Shown piece after piece: positions 9,958 through 20,177 of a DNA stretch of 64,000 nt (position 1 is its first letter; each line of letters begins with the position of its first letter). Source of the stretch: an uncultured Litoreibacter sp. (lineage in GTDB: Bacteria > Pseudomonadota > Alphaproteobacteria > Rhodobacterales > Rhodobacteraceae); the NCBI GenBank assembly GCA_947493265.1, contig CANLQL010000002.1:858798-922797 (forward strand), in the 5' to 3' direction. Below the pieces are notes generated by a model, which did no database searches, was not told where the DNA came from, and saw only the letters and a list, made by a program, of their open reading frames with translations. The translations under genes were made by a program, and so were the position numbers.

Positions 9958-11799
9958 TTATGCCTCCGCCTTGTCCAGCTTGCTTTGGGCTTTCACCCAC
10001 ATTGCCTCAGCGCGATCCAGCGCCTCCATCACTTCGGAATACTTCTTTTGCCAAACCGCGCGCTTCTGCGCCATATCATCTTCATAGACCTTTGGATCGC
10101 CCAATCGCTTGGCCAGTTCGGCCTGCATCTCGGACAGTTTTTCGACGCGGGCTTCGCATTTACGGACATCCGCGCGCAATTCCAGAATGTCATCGCGGGA
10201 TGCCCGTTTTGGCTTTGGCTTGTCTGCTTTCGGCTTTTCATCCTTGGTCAGAAGCATCTTGCGATACGTCGCCAAGTCTTCTTCATACGGCTTCACATGG
10301 CCATCTTTCACCAACCAAAGCCGGTCGGCCACAAGTGATAGCAAGTGCATGTCATGGCTGACCAGAATGACCGCCCCGGTATAGGCAGTCAGGGCCTCAA
10401 CCAAAGCTTCCCGGCTTTCGATATCCAGGTGGTTTGTCGGCTCATCAAGGATCAGCAGATGCGGCGCGGGCAGGGTGGCCAGCAACAGCGACAACCGCGC
10501 TTTTTGGCCGCCGGACAGCTTTCCGACCAGTGTTTCTGCTTGGTCGGCTCCCAAACCAAAACCTGCAAGACGGGCGCGCAGTTTTGCCTGACCCTCATTC
10601 GGGCGCTCTTTCAGCAAATGCTCCAACGGGGTTTGATCAACATGCAGCTCTTCCACCTGATGCTGCGCAAAGAAACCAATCCTCAGCTTGTTCGATGTGG
10701 TCATTCTGCCGGAAATCACCTCAAGACGGTCCGATAACATCTTGGACAGGGTCGATTTTCCCTCGCCGTTGCGTCCCAAGAGCGCGATCCGGTCATCCTG
10801 ATCAATGCGCAGGTTCAGCTTTGACAGGATCACCGTCCCGTCATAGCCCGTTGCCGCGTTCTCAGTATTGATAATCGGCGGCGACAATTCTTCAGGTTCA
10901 GGGAAGGTGAAAACTGTACGTGCTTCATCCTCGGGCGCTGTGATCTTCTCCATCTTCTCCAGCATTTTGACACGCGATTGCGCCTGCTTGGCTTTGGAGG
11001 CTTTGGCTTTGAAGCGATCCACGAAACTTTGCAGATGCGCGCGCTTGAGATCTTGTTTTTTCGCCTGTGCCGCTTGCACCGCGCGTTGTGCGGCACGTTG
11101 GCGGGCAAACTGATCATAGTTGCCGGAATAGAATGTCAGACCTTTGTTTTCCAGATGCAGGATGCCGTTCACGGCCCGGTTCAGAAGTTCCCGGTCGTGG
11201 GAAATGATGATGACCGTGTGCGGGTACCGTCCCAGGTAATTTTCCAGCCAAAGCGCACCTTCGAGATCCAGATAGTTCGTCGGCTCGTCCAACAGCAGCA
11301 GATCGGGCTGCGAAAACAGAACCGCCGCCAGCGCCACGCGCATTCGCCACCCGCCGGAGAAATCGGAACACGGTTGCAATTGTTCGTCGCTGGTAAACCC
11401 CAAGCCGGCCAGGATTGATGACGCACGCGCCTCTGCCGACCAGGCGTCAATATCTGCCAGACGGGTCTGCACTTCGGCGATCCGACCAGGGTCCGTGGCG
11501 GTTTCAGCTTCGGCCAAAAGTGCGGCGCGTTCGGTGTCTGCGGCCAGCACGGTATCCAACAATGAGGTGGATGAACTTGGGACTTCCTGCGCGACACCGC
11601 CGATACGGGTGCGGCTGGGCACGGAGATTACCCCTGATTCCAAGGCAAGTTCTCCGCGGATCAGGCGAAATAGCGTTGTCTTGCCAGTTCCGTTCCTGCC
11701 GATCAGACCAACCTTGTGGCCTTGGGGAATGACCGCAGATGCCCCTTCAAGAAGGGTGCGGCCGGAGATTGCGTAGCGAAGGTCAATGAGTTTGAGCAT
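9958..11799 (-). CDS. ABC-F family ATPase (translation factor type)
   Basis: Two ABC domains ([40 protein letters not shown]), no TM, C-terminal charged coiled coil. Likely start [13 protein letters not shown] at 11799. Confidence 0.92.
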   Translation of the reverse strand: MLKLIDLRYAISGRTLLEGASAVIPQGHKVGLIGRNGTGKTTLFRLIRGELALESGVISVPSRTRIGGVAQEVPSSSTSLLDTVLAADTERAALLAEAETATDPGRIAEVQTRLADIDAWSAEARASSILAGLGFTSDEQLQPCSDFSGGWRMRVALAAVLFSQPDLLLLDEPTNYLDLEGALWLENYLGRYPHTVIIISHDRELLNRAVNGILHLENKGLTFYSGNYDQFARQRAAQRAVQAAQAKKQDLKRAHLQSFVDRFKAKASKAKQAQSRVKMLEKMEKITAPEDEARTVFTFPEPEELSPPIINTENAATGYDGTVILSKLNLRIDQDDRIALLGRNGEGKSTLSKMLSDRLEVISGRMTTSNKLRIGFFAQHQVEELHVDQTPLEHLLKERPNEGQAKLRARLAGFGLGADQAETLVGKLSGGQKARLSLLLATLPAPHLLILDEPTNHLDIESREALVEALTAYTGAVILVSHDMHLLSLVADRLWLVKDGHVKPYEEDLATYRKMLLTKDEKPKADKPKPKRASRDDILELRADVRKCEARVEKLSEMQAELAKRLGDPKVYEDDMAQKRAVWQKKYSEVMEALDRAEAMWVKAQSKLDKAEA

Positions 11800-11903
11800 G
11801 CGCGCGGTGTGGCGCAAGCGGGCAGGGCTGTCAATTGCTGCCTTTTCAACAGCGAGGCCCCATGTTACGGAGCGCCAAATTCAACCTCCCGAGGATATCT
11901 GAC

Positions 11904-12326
11904 ATGGCACTGCAACGCACTTTTTCGATCATCAAACCTGACGCAACCAAACGCAACCTGACTGGCCAAATCGCCGCGAAGTTCGAAGCTGCTGGCCTGC
12001 GCATCGTCGCGTCCAAGCGCATCCAACTGACATTGGCCCAAGCGCAGGCATTTTACGGCGTGCATTCCGAACGTCCGTTTTTTGGTGAATTGTGTGAATT
12101 CATGATTTCCGAGCCGATCGTGGTTCAGGTTCTTGAAGGTGAAGACGCAATCGCGAAAAACCGCGAAGTCATGGGCGCGACAAACCCGGCGGAAGCCGCT
12201 GAGGGCACAATCCGGAAAGAATTCGCGCTGTCGATCGGCGAAAACTCCGTACACGGGTCTGATGCGCCAGAAACCGCTGCAGAAGAAATCGCGTTCTTCT
12301 TCTCTGGTCTTGAGCTGGTCGGCTAA
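11904..12326 (+). CDS. ndk: Nucleoside-diphosphate kinase
   Basis: [23 protein letters not shown]...; [20 protein letters not shown] active site. Confidence 0.97.
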   Translation: MALQRTFSIIKPDATKRNLTGQIAAKFEAAGLRIVASKRIQLTLAQAQAFYGVHSERPFFGELCEFMISEPIVVQVLEGEDAIAKNREVMGATNPAEAAEGTIRKEFALSIGENSVHGSDAPETAAEEIAFFFSGLELVG

Positions 12327-12350
12327 GCCTCGACGAATTCAAATTAGAAG

Positions 12351-12380
12351 GGCCGTGCCTGATTGGGTGCGGCCTTTTTT
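12351..12380 (+). terminator. Rho-independent terminator of ndk
   Basis: ggccg...cggcc stem followed by six T, directly downstream of ndk. Confidence 0.7.
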
Positions 12381-12386
12381 GTGCCT

Positions 12387-12713
12387 TCAGCGTTTGATGA
12401 CACCAATGGCGTTGAGTTCCGCTTCCAGTTTGGACAGGCCAGTGTCGAAACGCTCTTCCTTTAGCTTGTCGAACCGAACCCGCAGGGCTTTCTTCTCTTC
12501 GCCTTTGCAATCGTTCCAGGGCCGTCCCTGCAACGCCATGACCAAAACATAATAGCCAACGAAATGCGGGCGGGTTCCGGCATTTAGCAATGCACCGTAG
12601 GCGGCGTCAGCGCCCATATCGCGCAACTGCTCTGCTGTGGTGACACCGATCTTTTCCAGCTCTCGCTCATAGGCGGGGCCAAGATTTCGAATGGAACTGA
12701 TCGGCTCTGACAT
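12387..12713 (-). CDS. TfoX/Sxy C-terminal domain protein
   Basis: 108 aa MSEPISSIRNLGPAYERELEKIGVTTAEQLRDMGADAAYGALL, TfoX C-domain pattern; no N-terminal TfoX domain. Confidence 0.8.
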   Translation of the reverse strand: MSEPISSIRNLGPAYERELEKIGVTTAEQLRDMGADAAYGALLNAGTRPHFVGYYVLVMALQGRPWNDCKGEEKKALRVRFDKLKEERFDTGLSKLEAELNAIGVIKR

Positions 12714-12769
12714 GCGGGGAGCGTATCGCAGCCGTCACTTATTTCCTAGATGCGCGTGTCAGTTGCGAT

Positions 12770-12865
12770 CTAGATACTTGCCCAATCCGTGAACTTCACC
12801 GGCGCCTCAGGCGCAGGCTTTGTTTCCTTGGAAGGCGGTGTGGGGGTAGGAGCTTGGTCAGGCAT
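12770..12865 (-). CDS. Putative 31-aa small protein
   Basis: MPDQAPTPTPPSKETKPAPEAPVKFTDWASI; reverse strand shows TTTTGAGGTTTGTTATG, a GAGG Shine-Dalgarno about 7 nt upstream. Confidence 0.4.
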   Translation of the reverse strand: MPDQAPTPTPPSKETKPAPEAPVKFTDWASI

Positions 12866-13605
12866 AACAAACCTCAAAACATTTAACGAACATGCAGGTC
12901 CGAGATACATTTTCGAACCCGTAATCTTAGGATGCAGGTCGATTGGGGCGAAAATGTGGCAAGCGTGTGACGCTAATTCTGTAAGTGTGGGGCAAGAAAC
13001 AGCCGATTTTCGGAAAGACTTTGAGGTTGTCCAAGTTTCTGGGTTTTCCCGCCTAGACGAAAAATATCGCGTAATTTCAGTATAGTATCGCCCCACGATC
13101 TTCGAATCAAAGTGCTGAATTCGAGAGGTTTGAGAGGTAGGTTCTGCAGGGAGTGTTTCTGGAAAGATTGAAATCAAAGGCCCGGATCCGCCTTTGTTTC
13201 GCCATAATTCAATATCGCCCGATTGGCCGCCTTAGGCTGGATAGCGGTAAATTGGGGCTGATTTTGTGCTGTGTAAGTGGTTGGAAGATGCAAGTTAACG
13301 CATTGAAATAATGATAGAAAAGATATCTTGAAGTAGATGCCGTCCGTGTAAATAGCTCGGGCTGCAGGCCGTAAATTTCTTTTGGAAACAGTGTGTTTCA
13401 CCCTCGGGAATGTGGCATTTTCTTGCGCTCTTTGTGTCCGGCACCTATTCGTTAACGCCGGGGGCAGAAGAGAGTGTGTAATGAGTTTCAATGTTATTCG
13501 ATGCCCCGGCATCGGTGGGGGCCTGTCCGCATGTTGCGGTAATCCCTCACATTTTTCGGACATGTCTGTCCGGCCAGTCCATGCAAATTCTATTCGGAGG
13601 GCGTC

Positions 13606-13893
13606 GTGATGATGACGCTTCAAGAACGGATTGCTAAAATTGATCGTGACAAGGCCGAACGGCAGAACAATGCAGTGGTTCTATTGCCGCAAAGCGGGGA
13701 TGCCTATACCCAGAATTCAGACCGTCGCGCAGCCACGCTTTCGGCGACTGATCAACAAGATGACCGCGTCGCCGCCTTACCAATTGGGCTGAAGAAAGTG
13801 AAAAACCGACGCCTGAACGCGCTTCAAAATGCAGCTTTGAAGCGTTCGAACGGGTCTGCGACCGCAAGGCCTAAAGACGCGATCCACGTCTGA
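13606..13893 (+). CDS. Hypothetical basic protein
   Basis: 95 aa ORF; GGAGG at about 13596-13600 upstream of clustered ATGs. Confidence 0.5.
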   Translation: MMMTLQERIAKIDRDKAERQNNAVVLLPQSGDAYTQNSDRRAATLSATDQQDDRVAALPIGLKKVKNRRLNALQNAALKRSNGSATARPKDAIHV

Positions 13894-14065
13894 TCTCTAT
13901 CGAATCTCGCTAGGTGGGGCAGCCACCGTTCAGTGTGGGGCTGGACGGTGGCGATCGCGTTTCTATCGCTCAGTGTCCGGTTCCGAAAACCGACGTTTTG
14001 CGAACTCGCAAGCATATCCAAAAATGCAAAAGGCCCGGCTTTTCCAAGCAAGGCCTTCAGAAAAT

Positions 14066-14140
14066 TGGCTCCGGCGGTAGGGATCGAACCTACGACCAAT
14101 TGATTAACAGTCAACTGCTCTACCGCTGAGCTACGCCGGA
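14066..14140 (-). tRNA. tRNA-Asn(GTT)
   Basis: Reverse complement TCCGGCGTAGCTCAGCGGTAGAGCAGTTGACTGTTAATCAATTGGTCGTAGGTTCGATCCCTACCGCCGGAGCCA; full cloverleaf, encoded CCA. Confidence 0.96.
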
Positions 14141-14201
14141 ACGGTTCGTCGCGTATATCAAGACGTATTTCGAGCGTAAAGGGGGTTTGTCAGGAAAAAT
14201 T

Positions 14202-15113
14202 TCAAACCAATTGAAACGCGGCGTGTTGCGAAAATTCTCCTTGGGGAGAGGCGATTTTGCGCTGCGTCAAATCGATCAAATGCGCCATAACGTTTCGCTG
14301 GGCAGCGGGCCAAAGTGCAGGATCAACATCTGCGTAGATTTCGCGGGTCATCGCGTCTGGCGTAGCGGGTCCGGCTGCAAGTTGGGCCAGAATTTCGGCC
14401 TCTCGCGATTTCCGGTGCGCAGCCAATTCAGCGACTCGCGCTTTGGGGTCTAAAATTGGAGCACCGTGACCGGGATAGTAGGTGTCGCAGCCTTCCAGGC
14501 TGGCCAAATACTCCAACGAAGCCATGAAATCCGAGATATCACCGTCGGGTGGAGACACCATCGACGTGGCCCATCCCATCACCACATCCCCGCTAAAGAG
14601 CGCACGACCTTCGCGCCACTCGTAGCTGAGATGATTGCCCATATGGCCAGGGGTGTGATGGGCAATCAAACTCCAGTCACTGCCGGAAATCTCGCCGCCA
14701 TGTGGGATAAAGACATCTGGCATAAAGGTTTCATCAACACCTTCGCCGCCGCCGATATCACTGCGCGAAAGGGGCGATTTTGAAACGCCTGCGCGACTGT
14801 CCCCAAACGCATGCACTTTCGCCCCGGAGATTTGCGCCAGAACCATCGCAAGCGGAGAGTGGTCGACATGACTGTGGGTGACGATAACGTGGCTGATCCG
14901 CTGCGCCGCTGTCAGGCTGTCAAAGATCGCCTGCAGATGCGCGTCATCTGGCGGACCAGGGTCAATCACGGCGATATCGCGGGTGCCAAGAAGGTAGGTG
15001 TTTGTACCACGGAAGGTCATCGGGGAAGGGTTCGGCGCAAGCAATCTTCGCAAGCCTGGTGCCAGATCCTCCGGCTTGCCGGGTTTCGGATTGAAATCCT
15101 TCACTGACACCAT
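14202..15113 (-). CDS. MBL-fold metallo-hydrolase
   Basis: 303 aa, VTHSHVDHSPLA metal motif, HHTPGHMGNHLSYE. Confidence 0.88.
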   Translation of the reverse strand: MVSVKDFNPKPGKPEDLAPGLRRLLAPNPSPMTFRGTNTYLLGTRDIAVIDPGPPDDAHLQAIFDSLTAAQRISHVIVTHSHVDHSPLAMVLAQISGAKVHAFGDSRAGVSKSPLSRSDIGGGEGVDETFMPDVFIPHGGEISGSDWSLIAHHTPGHMGNHLSYEWREGRALFSGDVVMGWATSMVSPPDGDISDFMASLEYLASLEGCDTYYPGHGAPILDPKARVAELAAHRKSREAEILAQLAAGPATPDAMTREIYADVDPALWPAAQRNVMAHLIDLTQRKIASPQGEFSQHAAFQLV

Positions 15114-15157
15114 CCCTCTTTCCCTTTTTCATGCCTCGGCATACCATCGGGAAAATG

Positions 15158-16465
15158 TCATGGTTTTCGATCAAACGCTACCTACCACGTTCGCTTTACG
15201 GGCGTGCGGCGCTGATTTTGTTGGTCCCGATCGTGACTGTGCAACTGGTCGTGTCTTTTGGCTTTATCCAGCGTCTCTATGAAGACGTCACGCAACAGAT
15301 GACCGACAACCTTGCGATTGAGATAAACTTTCTGATTCAAGCGGTTGAACAATCAAGTGACCCTGCGGCTGAGCTGGCGAAAACCGCGGAGGCGCTTCAG
15401 ATCAATGCCAAGCTTGACGGGCAAGAGGTGCGCAATCGGCGAATGTTTTACGACTTGTCAGGGCGCATCATCACGCGAACGCTTAAGGCGCGGTTTCCGT
15501 CTCTGATTGGCGTTGATTTGCGCGACAATGACAAGCTGGTGCTTTTGGCCATGCAAACGGAAGCTGGCATCCTTGAAATGTCCTTCCCACGCAGGCGCGT
15601 TTCGGCCTCCAACCCGCATCAACTGCTTGTGCTCATGGTCCTGACAGGGATTTTGATGACGCTGATTGCCTATCTGTTTTTGCGCAATCAGCTTCGTCCT
15701 ATTCGCAGACTTGCCCGCGCGGCTGAAGCATTCGGCAAGGGTAGGGTGGAGCCCTACTATCCGGGCGGCGCTGTCGAGGTCCGGTCAGCTGGGAATGCTT
15801 TTCTAAATATGCGCGCCCGGATCGAACGTCATATTGAGCAACGTACATTAATGCTGTCGGGCGTCAGCCATGACCTGCGCACACCTTTGACCCGGCTGAA
15901 GCTGGGCCTGTCATTGCAAGAGGATACCAAAGACATTGAGGCGTTGCGCGGCGACGTTCTGGAGATGGAGCAGTTGATCACCGCATTTCTGGATTTCGCC
16001 AAGGAAGAGTCCGGGGAAGAGTTGGCGCGCACAGACATTATGCGTTTTGTCGTCGATGTCGTTCAGGATGCGCAACGCTCTGGCACGAAGGTTCAAACGA
16101 CCATGATGCCTAAATCCAAAGTGCTCGTGAAAATCAGGCCCATGTCCGTTCGACGCGCGTTGGAAAACCTGATCGGGAACGCAGTTCGCTATGGAACACG
16201 GGCCGAAGTGTCATTGCATGTCCTGGAAACGGCGATCCGGATTACAGTTGAAGATGACGGACCGGGTATCCGCCCAGAACTTCGGGAAGAAGCGCTGAAG
16301 CCCTTTGCAAGGCTGGATGCGGCCCGGAACCAAAACGAAGGTAGCGGTGTCGGGCTTGGCCTTGCCATTGCCGCCGATATCGTGCGTAGCCACGGCGGGA
16401 CATTGCGTCTTGGCGAAAGTGAAACGCTGGGGGGATTGTCGGCAGATATCGTGCTGCCGCGTTAA
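15158..16465 (+). CDS. EnvZ-like HAMP sensor histidine kinase
   Basis: TM helices, HAMP (LRPIRRLARAAEAFGKG), H-box SGVSHDLRTPLTRLKLGLSL, N-box NLIGNAVRYGTR, GVGLGLAIAADIV. ORF 15131..16465; likely start 15158. Confidence 0.9.
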   Translation, partial: SWFSIKRYLPRSLYGRAALILLVPIVTVQLVVSFGFIQRLYEDVTQQMTDNLAIEINFLIQAVEQSSDPAAELAKTAEALQINAKLDGQEVRNRRMFYDLSGRIITRTLKARFPSLIGVDLRDNDKLVLLAMQTEAGILEMSFPRRRVSASNPHQLLVLMVLTGILMTLIAYLFLRNQLRPIRRLARAAEAFGKGRVEPYYPGGAVEVRSAGNAFLNMRARIERHIEQRTLMLSGVSHDLRTPLTRLKLGLSLQEDTKDIEALRGDVLEMEQLITAFLDFAKEESGEELARTDIMRFVVDVVQDAQRSGTKVQTTMMPKSKVLVKIRPMSVRRALENLIGNAVRYGTRAEVSLHVLETAIRITVEDDGPGIRPELREEALKPFARLDAARNQNEGSGVGLGLAIAADIVRSHGGTLRLGESETLGGLSADIVLPR

Positions 16466-16471
16466 GGGATG

Positions 16472-16548
16472 TGGTAGGCCCGGCAGGACTTGAACCCGCA
16501 ACCAAAGCGTTATGAGCGCTCTGCTCTAACCAGTTGAGCTACAGGCCC
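16472..16548 (-). tRNA. tRNA with CAT anticodon, probably tRNA-Ile2 (lysidine)
   Basis: Reverse complement GGGCCTGTAGCTCAACTGGTTAGAGCAGAGCGCTCATAACGCTTTGGTTGCGGGTTCAAGTCCTGCCGGGCCTACCA; acceptor and anticodon arms resemble Ile2 more than elongator or initiator Met. Confidence 0.85.
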
Positions 16549-16697
16549 CCAATGGTCACAGATCATGGACTATCAGATGCCCCGCGCGGGTCAAGACAGT
16601 GTGGGTGTTGATCGGTGATTTGCATGTGGATCACGGCGCGCATTGCAACTGCATTCGGCTTGGGCTATCGCAACGGGCAACTGCGTAAGGAGCTGCC

Positions 16698-17747
16698 ATG
16701 ACCTCTGAGACGAAAAACGGTTTGACCTATGCCGATGCAGGTGTGGACATTGACGCGGGCAATGCGCTGATCGACCGGATCAAACCTGCCGCAGCGCGGA
16801 CCAAACGCAGTGGTGTGATGGACGGCCTTGGCGGGTTTGGGGCGCTTTTTGATCTGAAAGCAGCGGGATATTCAGACCCGATCCTGGTTGGTGCAACAGA
16901 TGGTGTCGGGACCAAACTTCGGATCGCCATTGATACAGGAAATTACGACACGATCGGGATCGACCTGGTAGCAATGTGCGTCAATGATCTGGTCTGCCAA
17001 GGGGCGGAGCCCTTGTTTTTCTTAGATTATTTCGCAACCGGGAAGTTGGAACTGAACGCGGCCACGACGATCATTGAAGGCATCGCGGAAGGCTGCGCCC
17101 AATCTGGCTGTGCGCTGATCGGGGGCGAAACTGCCGAGATGCCGGGAATGTATTCGGAAGGGGATTTTGACCTGGCAGGGTTTGCGGTTGGCGCGATGGA
17201 ACGGGGTGCGTCCTTGCCAGATGGCGTGCAAGAAGGTGACGTTTTGCTGGGGCTTGCGTCCAGCGGTGTGCATTCCAATGGCTACTCACTGGTGCGCAAA
17301 GTCGTGGAGATGTCGGGCCTTGAATGGTCCGCAAACGCGCCGTTTTCCGACGGAACACTGGGGCAGGCATTGCTGGCCCCCACACGGCTTTATGTGAAAT
17401 CTGCGCTGGCCGCGATCAGGTCCGGTGGCGTACATGCTTTGGCGCATATCACAGGTGGTGGCTTGACCGAAAACCTGCCACGCGTTTTGCCGGAAAACCT
17501 CGGCGTGCAAATCGATTTGAACGCTTGGCAGGTTCCGCCTGTCTTCCGCTGGTTGTCTGAAACGGCAGGCATCCCCGAAGGCGAAATGCTGAAAACCTTC
17601 AACTCGGGCATCGGCATGGTCGTCGTCGTTGCCGCGGATCAAGTCGCAAGTGTCACACAAGCGCTTGAAAGTGAGGGCGAAACAGTTTTGCGCGTTGGTG
17701 AGGTCACGGCAAAATCCGGCGTTCACTATACAGGTGCGCTTCTGTGA
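16698..17747 (+). CDS. purM: Phosphoribosylformylglycinamidine cyclo-ligase
   Basis: [22 protein letters not shown]..., [24 protein letters not shown]. Confidence 0.97.
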   Translation: MTSETKNGLTYADAGVDIDAGNALIDRIKPAAARTKRSGVMDGLGGFGALFDLKAAGYSDPILVGATDGVGTKLRIAIDTGNYDTIGIDLVAMCVNDLVCQGAEPLFFLDYFATGKLELNAATTIIEGIAEGCAQSGCALIGGETAEMPGMYSEGDFDLAGFAVGAMERGASLPDGVQEGDVLLGLASSGVHSNGYSLVRKVVEMSGLEWSANAPFSDGTLGQALLAPTRLYVKSALAAIRSGGVHALAHITGGGLTENLPRVLPENLGVQIDLNAWQVPPVFRWLSETAGIPEGEMLKTFNSGIGMVVVVAADQVASVTQALESEGETVLRVGEVTAKSGVHYTGALL

Positions 17748-18334
17748 AACGGGTGGCCATTCTGGCCTCTGGTGGTGGGTCCAACATGGTCAAGCTGGTC
17801 GAAAGCATGACCGGGGATCATCCCGCGCGTCCCGTATTGGTCATGTCGAACGATGCCTCCGCACTGGCCTTGTCGCGGGCACGGGACATGGGCGTTGAGA
17901 CTGCATCTGTTGATCATCGTCCATTCAAAGGGGACCGTCCGGCATTTGAGGCTGAGCTGGTTAAGCCGATATTGCAGGCAGACGCGGATATCATTTGCCT
18001 TGCGGGGTTCATGCGGGTGCTGACCTCTGGGTTTGTTGACCAATTTGCGGGCCGAATGCTGAATATTCACCCCTCGCTCTTGCCGAAATACAAAGGTCTC
18101 AACACACATGCGCGGGCGCTTGAAGCGGGCGACAGCCAAGCGGGCTGCACCGTGCATCTGGTTACAGCTGCGCTGGATGATGGGCCAATTCTGGGTCAAG
18201 CCCATGTCGATATAGAGCCGGAGGATACACCCGACACGCTGGCAGCACGTGTTTTGGCGATGGAACATCAGCTTTATCCGACAGTTTTACGCAAATTTGC
18301 CTCCGGAGATAATTCGCCCGTAATTCTGCCTTAA
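17744..18334 (+). CDS. purN: Phosphoribosylglycinamide formyltransferase
   Basis: [56 protein letters not shown] overlap with purM. Confidence 0.97.
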   Translation: MKRVAILASGGGSNMVKLVESMTGDHPARPVLVMSNDASALALSRARDMGVETASVDHRPFKGDRPAFEAELVKPILQADADIICLAGFMRVLTSGFVDQFAGRMLNIHPSLLPKYKGLNTHARALEAGDSQAGCTVHLVTAALDDGPILGQAHVDIEPEDTPDTLAARVLAMEHQLYPTVLRKFASGDNSPVILP

Positions 18335-18417
18335 TCCGGCGCTACTTCCCTTTTTCACGGGAACGCCGTAAGACTTCTGGCGCGGGGAAAAACAAGACCA
18401 ATAACAACCGGACGCCA

Positions 18418-19581
18418 ATGAAAACGATAACAACCACTGAAGAACTTGAAGCTTATTGCACCTATGCTGCTGGCTTCGAATACGTCACCGTCGACACAGA
18501 ATTTCTGCGTGAACGCACTTATTATGCCAAGCTTTGTCTGATTCAATTGGCTGTTGCCGATGAGGCCGAGGATGCTGCCGTTTTGGTGGATCCGATCGCG
18601 GGCGAAAACATGTCGCTGGAGCCGCTTTATGAGTTGTTTCGCAACCCGCAGGTCGTCAAGGTCTTTCACGCGGCCAGACAGGATCTGGAGATCTTCTATA
18701 TCGAAGGTGGGGTTATTCCTGCGCCCCTGTTTGACACCCAAGTTGCTGCGATGGTTTGCGATTTTGGCGAGCAGGTGGGCTACGAGACTTTGGTACGCAA
18801 GATCGCACGCACCAGCGTCGACAAAACGTCCCGCTTTACTGACTGGTCGCGCCGTCCTTTGACGGACGCACAGAAAAATTACGCGCTGGCCGATGTAACC
18901 CATCTGCGGGTGATTTACGAAAACCTTTCTGCGCGTCTTGCCAGCACAAAGCGAAAGCCTTGGGTTGAAGAAGAAATGGATATTCTTCGCACGCCCGAGA
19001 CGTATGTCGTGGAGCCGGAAAATGCCTGGCGTCGGGTGAAAGTTCGCTCCACAGCGCCGCGGTTTCTGGCGATTGTGCGTGAGCTTGCGAAGTTCCGCGA
19101 AACCTACGCGCAAACAAAGAACGTTCCGCGCAGTCGCGTCTATAAAGACGATGCGTTGCTTGAGCTAGCATCGACAAAACCCAAATCAGAACAAGATCTT
19201 GGAAAATCGCGCCTTTTGTTGCGTGAAGCCCGGCGCGGCGATATTGCGGAAGGCATTCTGGCCGCAGTCAAAGCCGGACAGGCCTGCCCGCAAGAAGACC
19301 TTCCCGTGGCCCCGGTTGTGCGCGACAAAAGCCAGATCAATGCCGCCGTTGCCGACTTGCTGCGGGTGCTTTTGAAAGCCAAGGCTGAAGAAGCTGGTGT
19401 CGCACAGAAACTGATCGCGACGGCCTCAGATCTCGACAATATCGCGATGGGTGATTTGGATGGTTTGGCGCTGCGCGGCTGGCGCGGCAAAGTGTTTGGC
19501 GAAGATGCGTTGCGACTGTGTCGCGGTGAGGTCGCGCTCAGCTCGGAAGATGGCGCGGTCAAGATAATCGATTTGGTGTAA
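18418..19581 (+). CDS. rnd: Ribonuclease D
   Basis: 387 aa; DEDD exonuclease motifs VTVDTEFLRERTYY and FHAARQDLEIF, HRDC-like C-terminus. Confidence 0.94.
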   Translation: MKTITTTEELEAYCTYAAGFEYVTVDTEFLRERTYYAKLCLIQLAVADEAEDAAVLVDPIAGENMSLEPLYELFRNPQVVKVFHAARQDLEIFYIEGGVIPAPLFDTQVAAMVCDFGEQVGYETLVRKIARTSVDKTSRFTDWSRRPLTDAQKNYALADVTHLRVIYENLSARLASTKRKPWVEEEMDILRTPETYVVEPENAWRRVKVRSTAPRFLAIVRELAKFRETYAQTKNVPRSRVYKDDALLELASTKPKSEQDLGKSRLLLREARRGDIAEGILAAVKAGQACPQEDLPVAPVVRDKSQINAAVADLLRVLLKAKAEEAGVAQKLIATASDLDNIAMGDLDGLALRGWRGKVFGEDALRLCRGEVALSSEDGAVKIIDLV

Positions 19582-19584
19582 ATA

Positions 19585-20046
19585 CTACCGGCGCACGCTG
19601 CGCCGGTTTTGCCGTCCAACCACAGTGATGCTGCGCACAGACCGCAACCGGGTGTTGGACAATTCCGTGCCTGCAATCACTTCCCGCGACCTTTGCGTGC
19701 CGGATCGGCGCTGCTCCAGCGGGGGAACAATTCGAAATTCGTAGAAGATTTGTGACGGGTCGTCGCTTGGCACTTCAACCAGATCTGCCGCCCAGAAGCC
19801 TTGGGTGTCTGGCAATCCAACCGCGCGAATGATCGCCCCTTCGGGCGTTGGATCAACGCTTAGCGATGCAATTTGACCCACCAGCGGACGGCGATCTTGG
19901 ATCGGAACAGAATCGACCGTTTCCACAGCTTCGACCCGATCCCGGCCAAACCAGTTGAACGGGTTCAGTCGGCTTTCACGCACCGTGCTACACGCTGTCA
20001 GAAACACCATGGCCAAAAGGGCCGCCCGGGTTACATGTCGCATCAA
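19585..20046 (-). CDS. Hypothetical lipoprotein
   Basis: 153 aa with lipobox-like signal LLAMVFLTACST. Confidence 0.75.
   Translation of the reverse strand: MMRHVTRAALLAMVFLTACSTVRESRLNPFNWFGRDRVEAVETVDSVPIQDRRPLVGQIASLSVDPTPEGAIIRAVGLPDTQGFWAADLVEVPSDDPSQIFYEFRIVPPLEQRRSGTQRSREVIAGTELSNTRLRSVRSITVVGRQNRRSVRR
19587..19610 (+). terminator. rnd terminator inside the 3' end of the convergent CDS
   Basis: accggcgca-cgc-tgcgccggt (9 bp perfect stem, 3-nt loop) followed by tttt, 6 nt after the rnd stop. Confidence 0.75.
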
Positions 20047-20177
20047 CCAATCCTCACCTGTCTTGCCAGATCAGACCTACGCCATATCCATTGGCTTGAA
20101 AAGTCTGCACCGCACTGGACCCGGCCTGCCGCGCGGTCTATCTGACATATTGCAGGAATTCAGGAAGGACCCGACGC

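Noticed and set aside
9418-10338. 306-aa plus-strand ORF
   Set aside because: Antisense to marC and the ABC-F gene; no recognisable domains.
12789-13085. 98-aa plus-strand ORF in the same gap
   Set aside because: Overlaps the better-supported minus-strand 31-aa ORF with its Shine-Dalgarno; no recognisable family.
13174-13623. 149-aa minus-strand ORF in the gene-poor gap
   Set aside because: No domain signal, composition unconvincing; would overlap the promoter region of the 13606 ORF.
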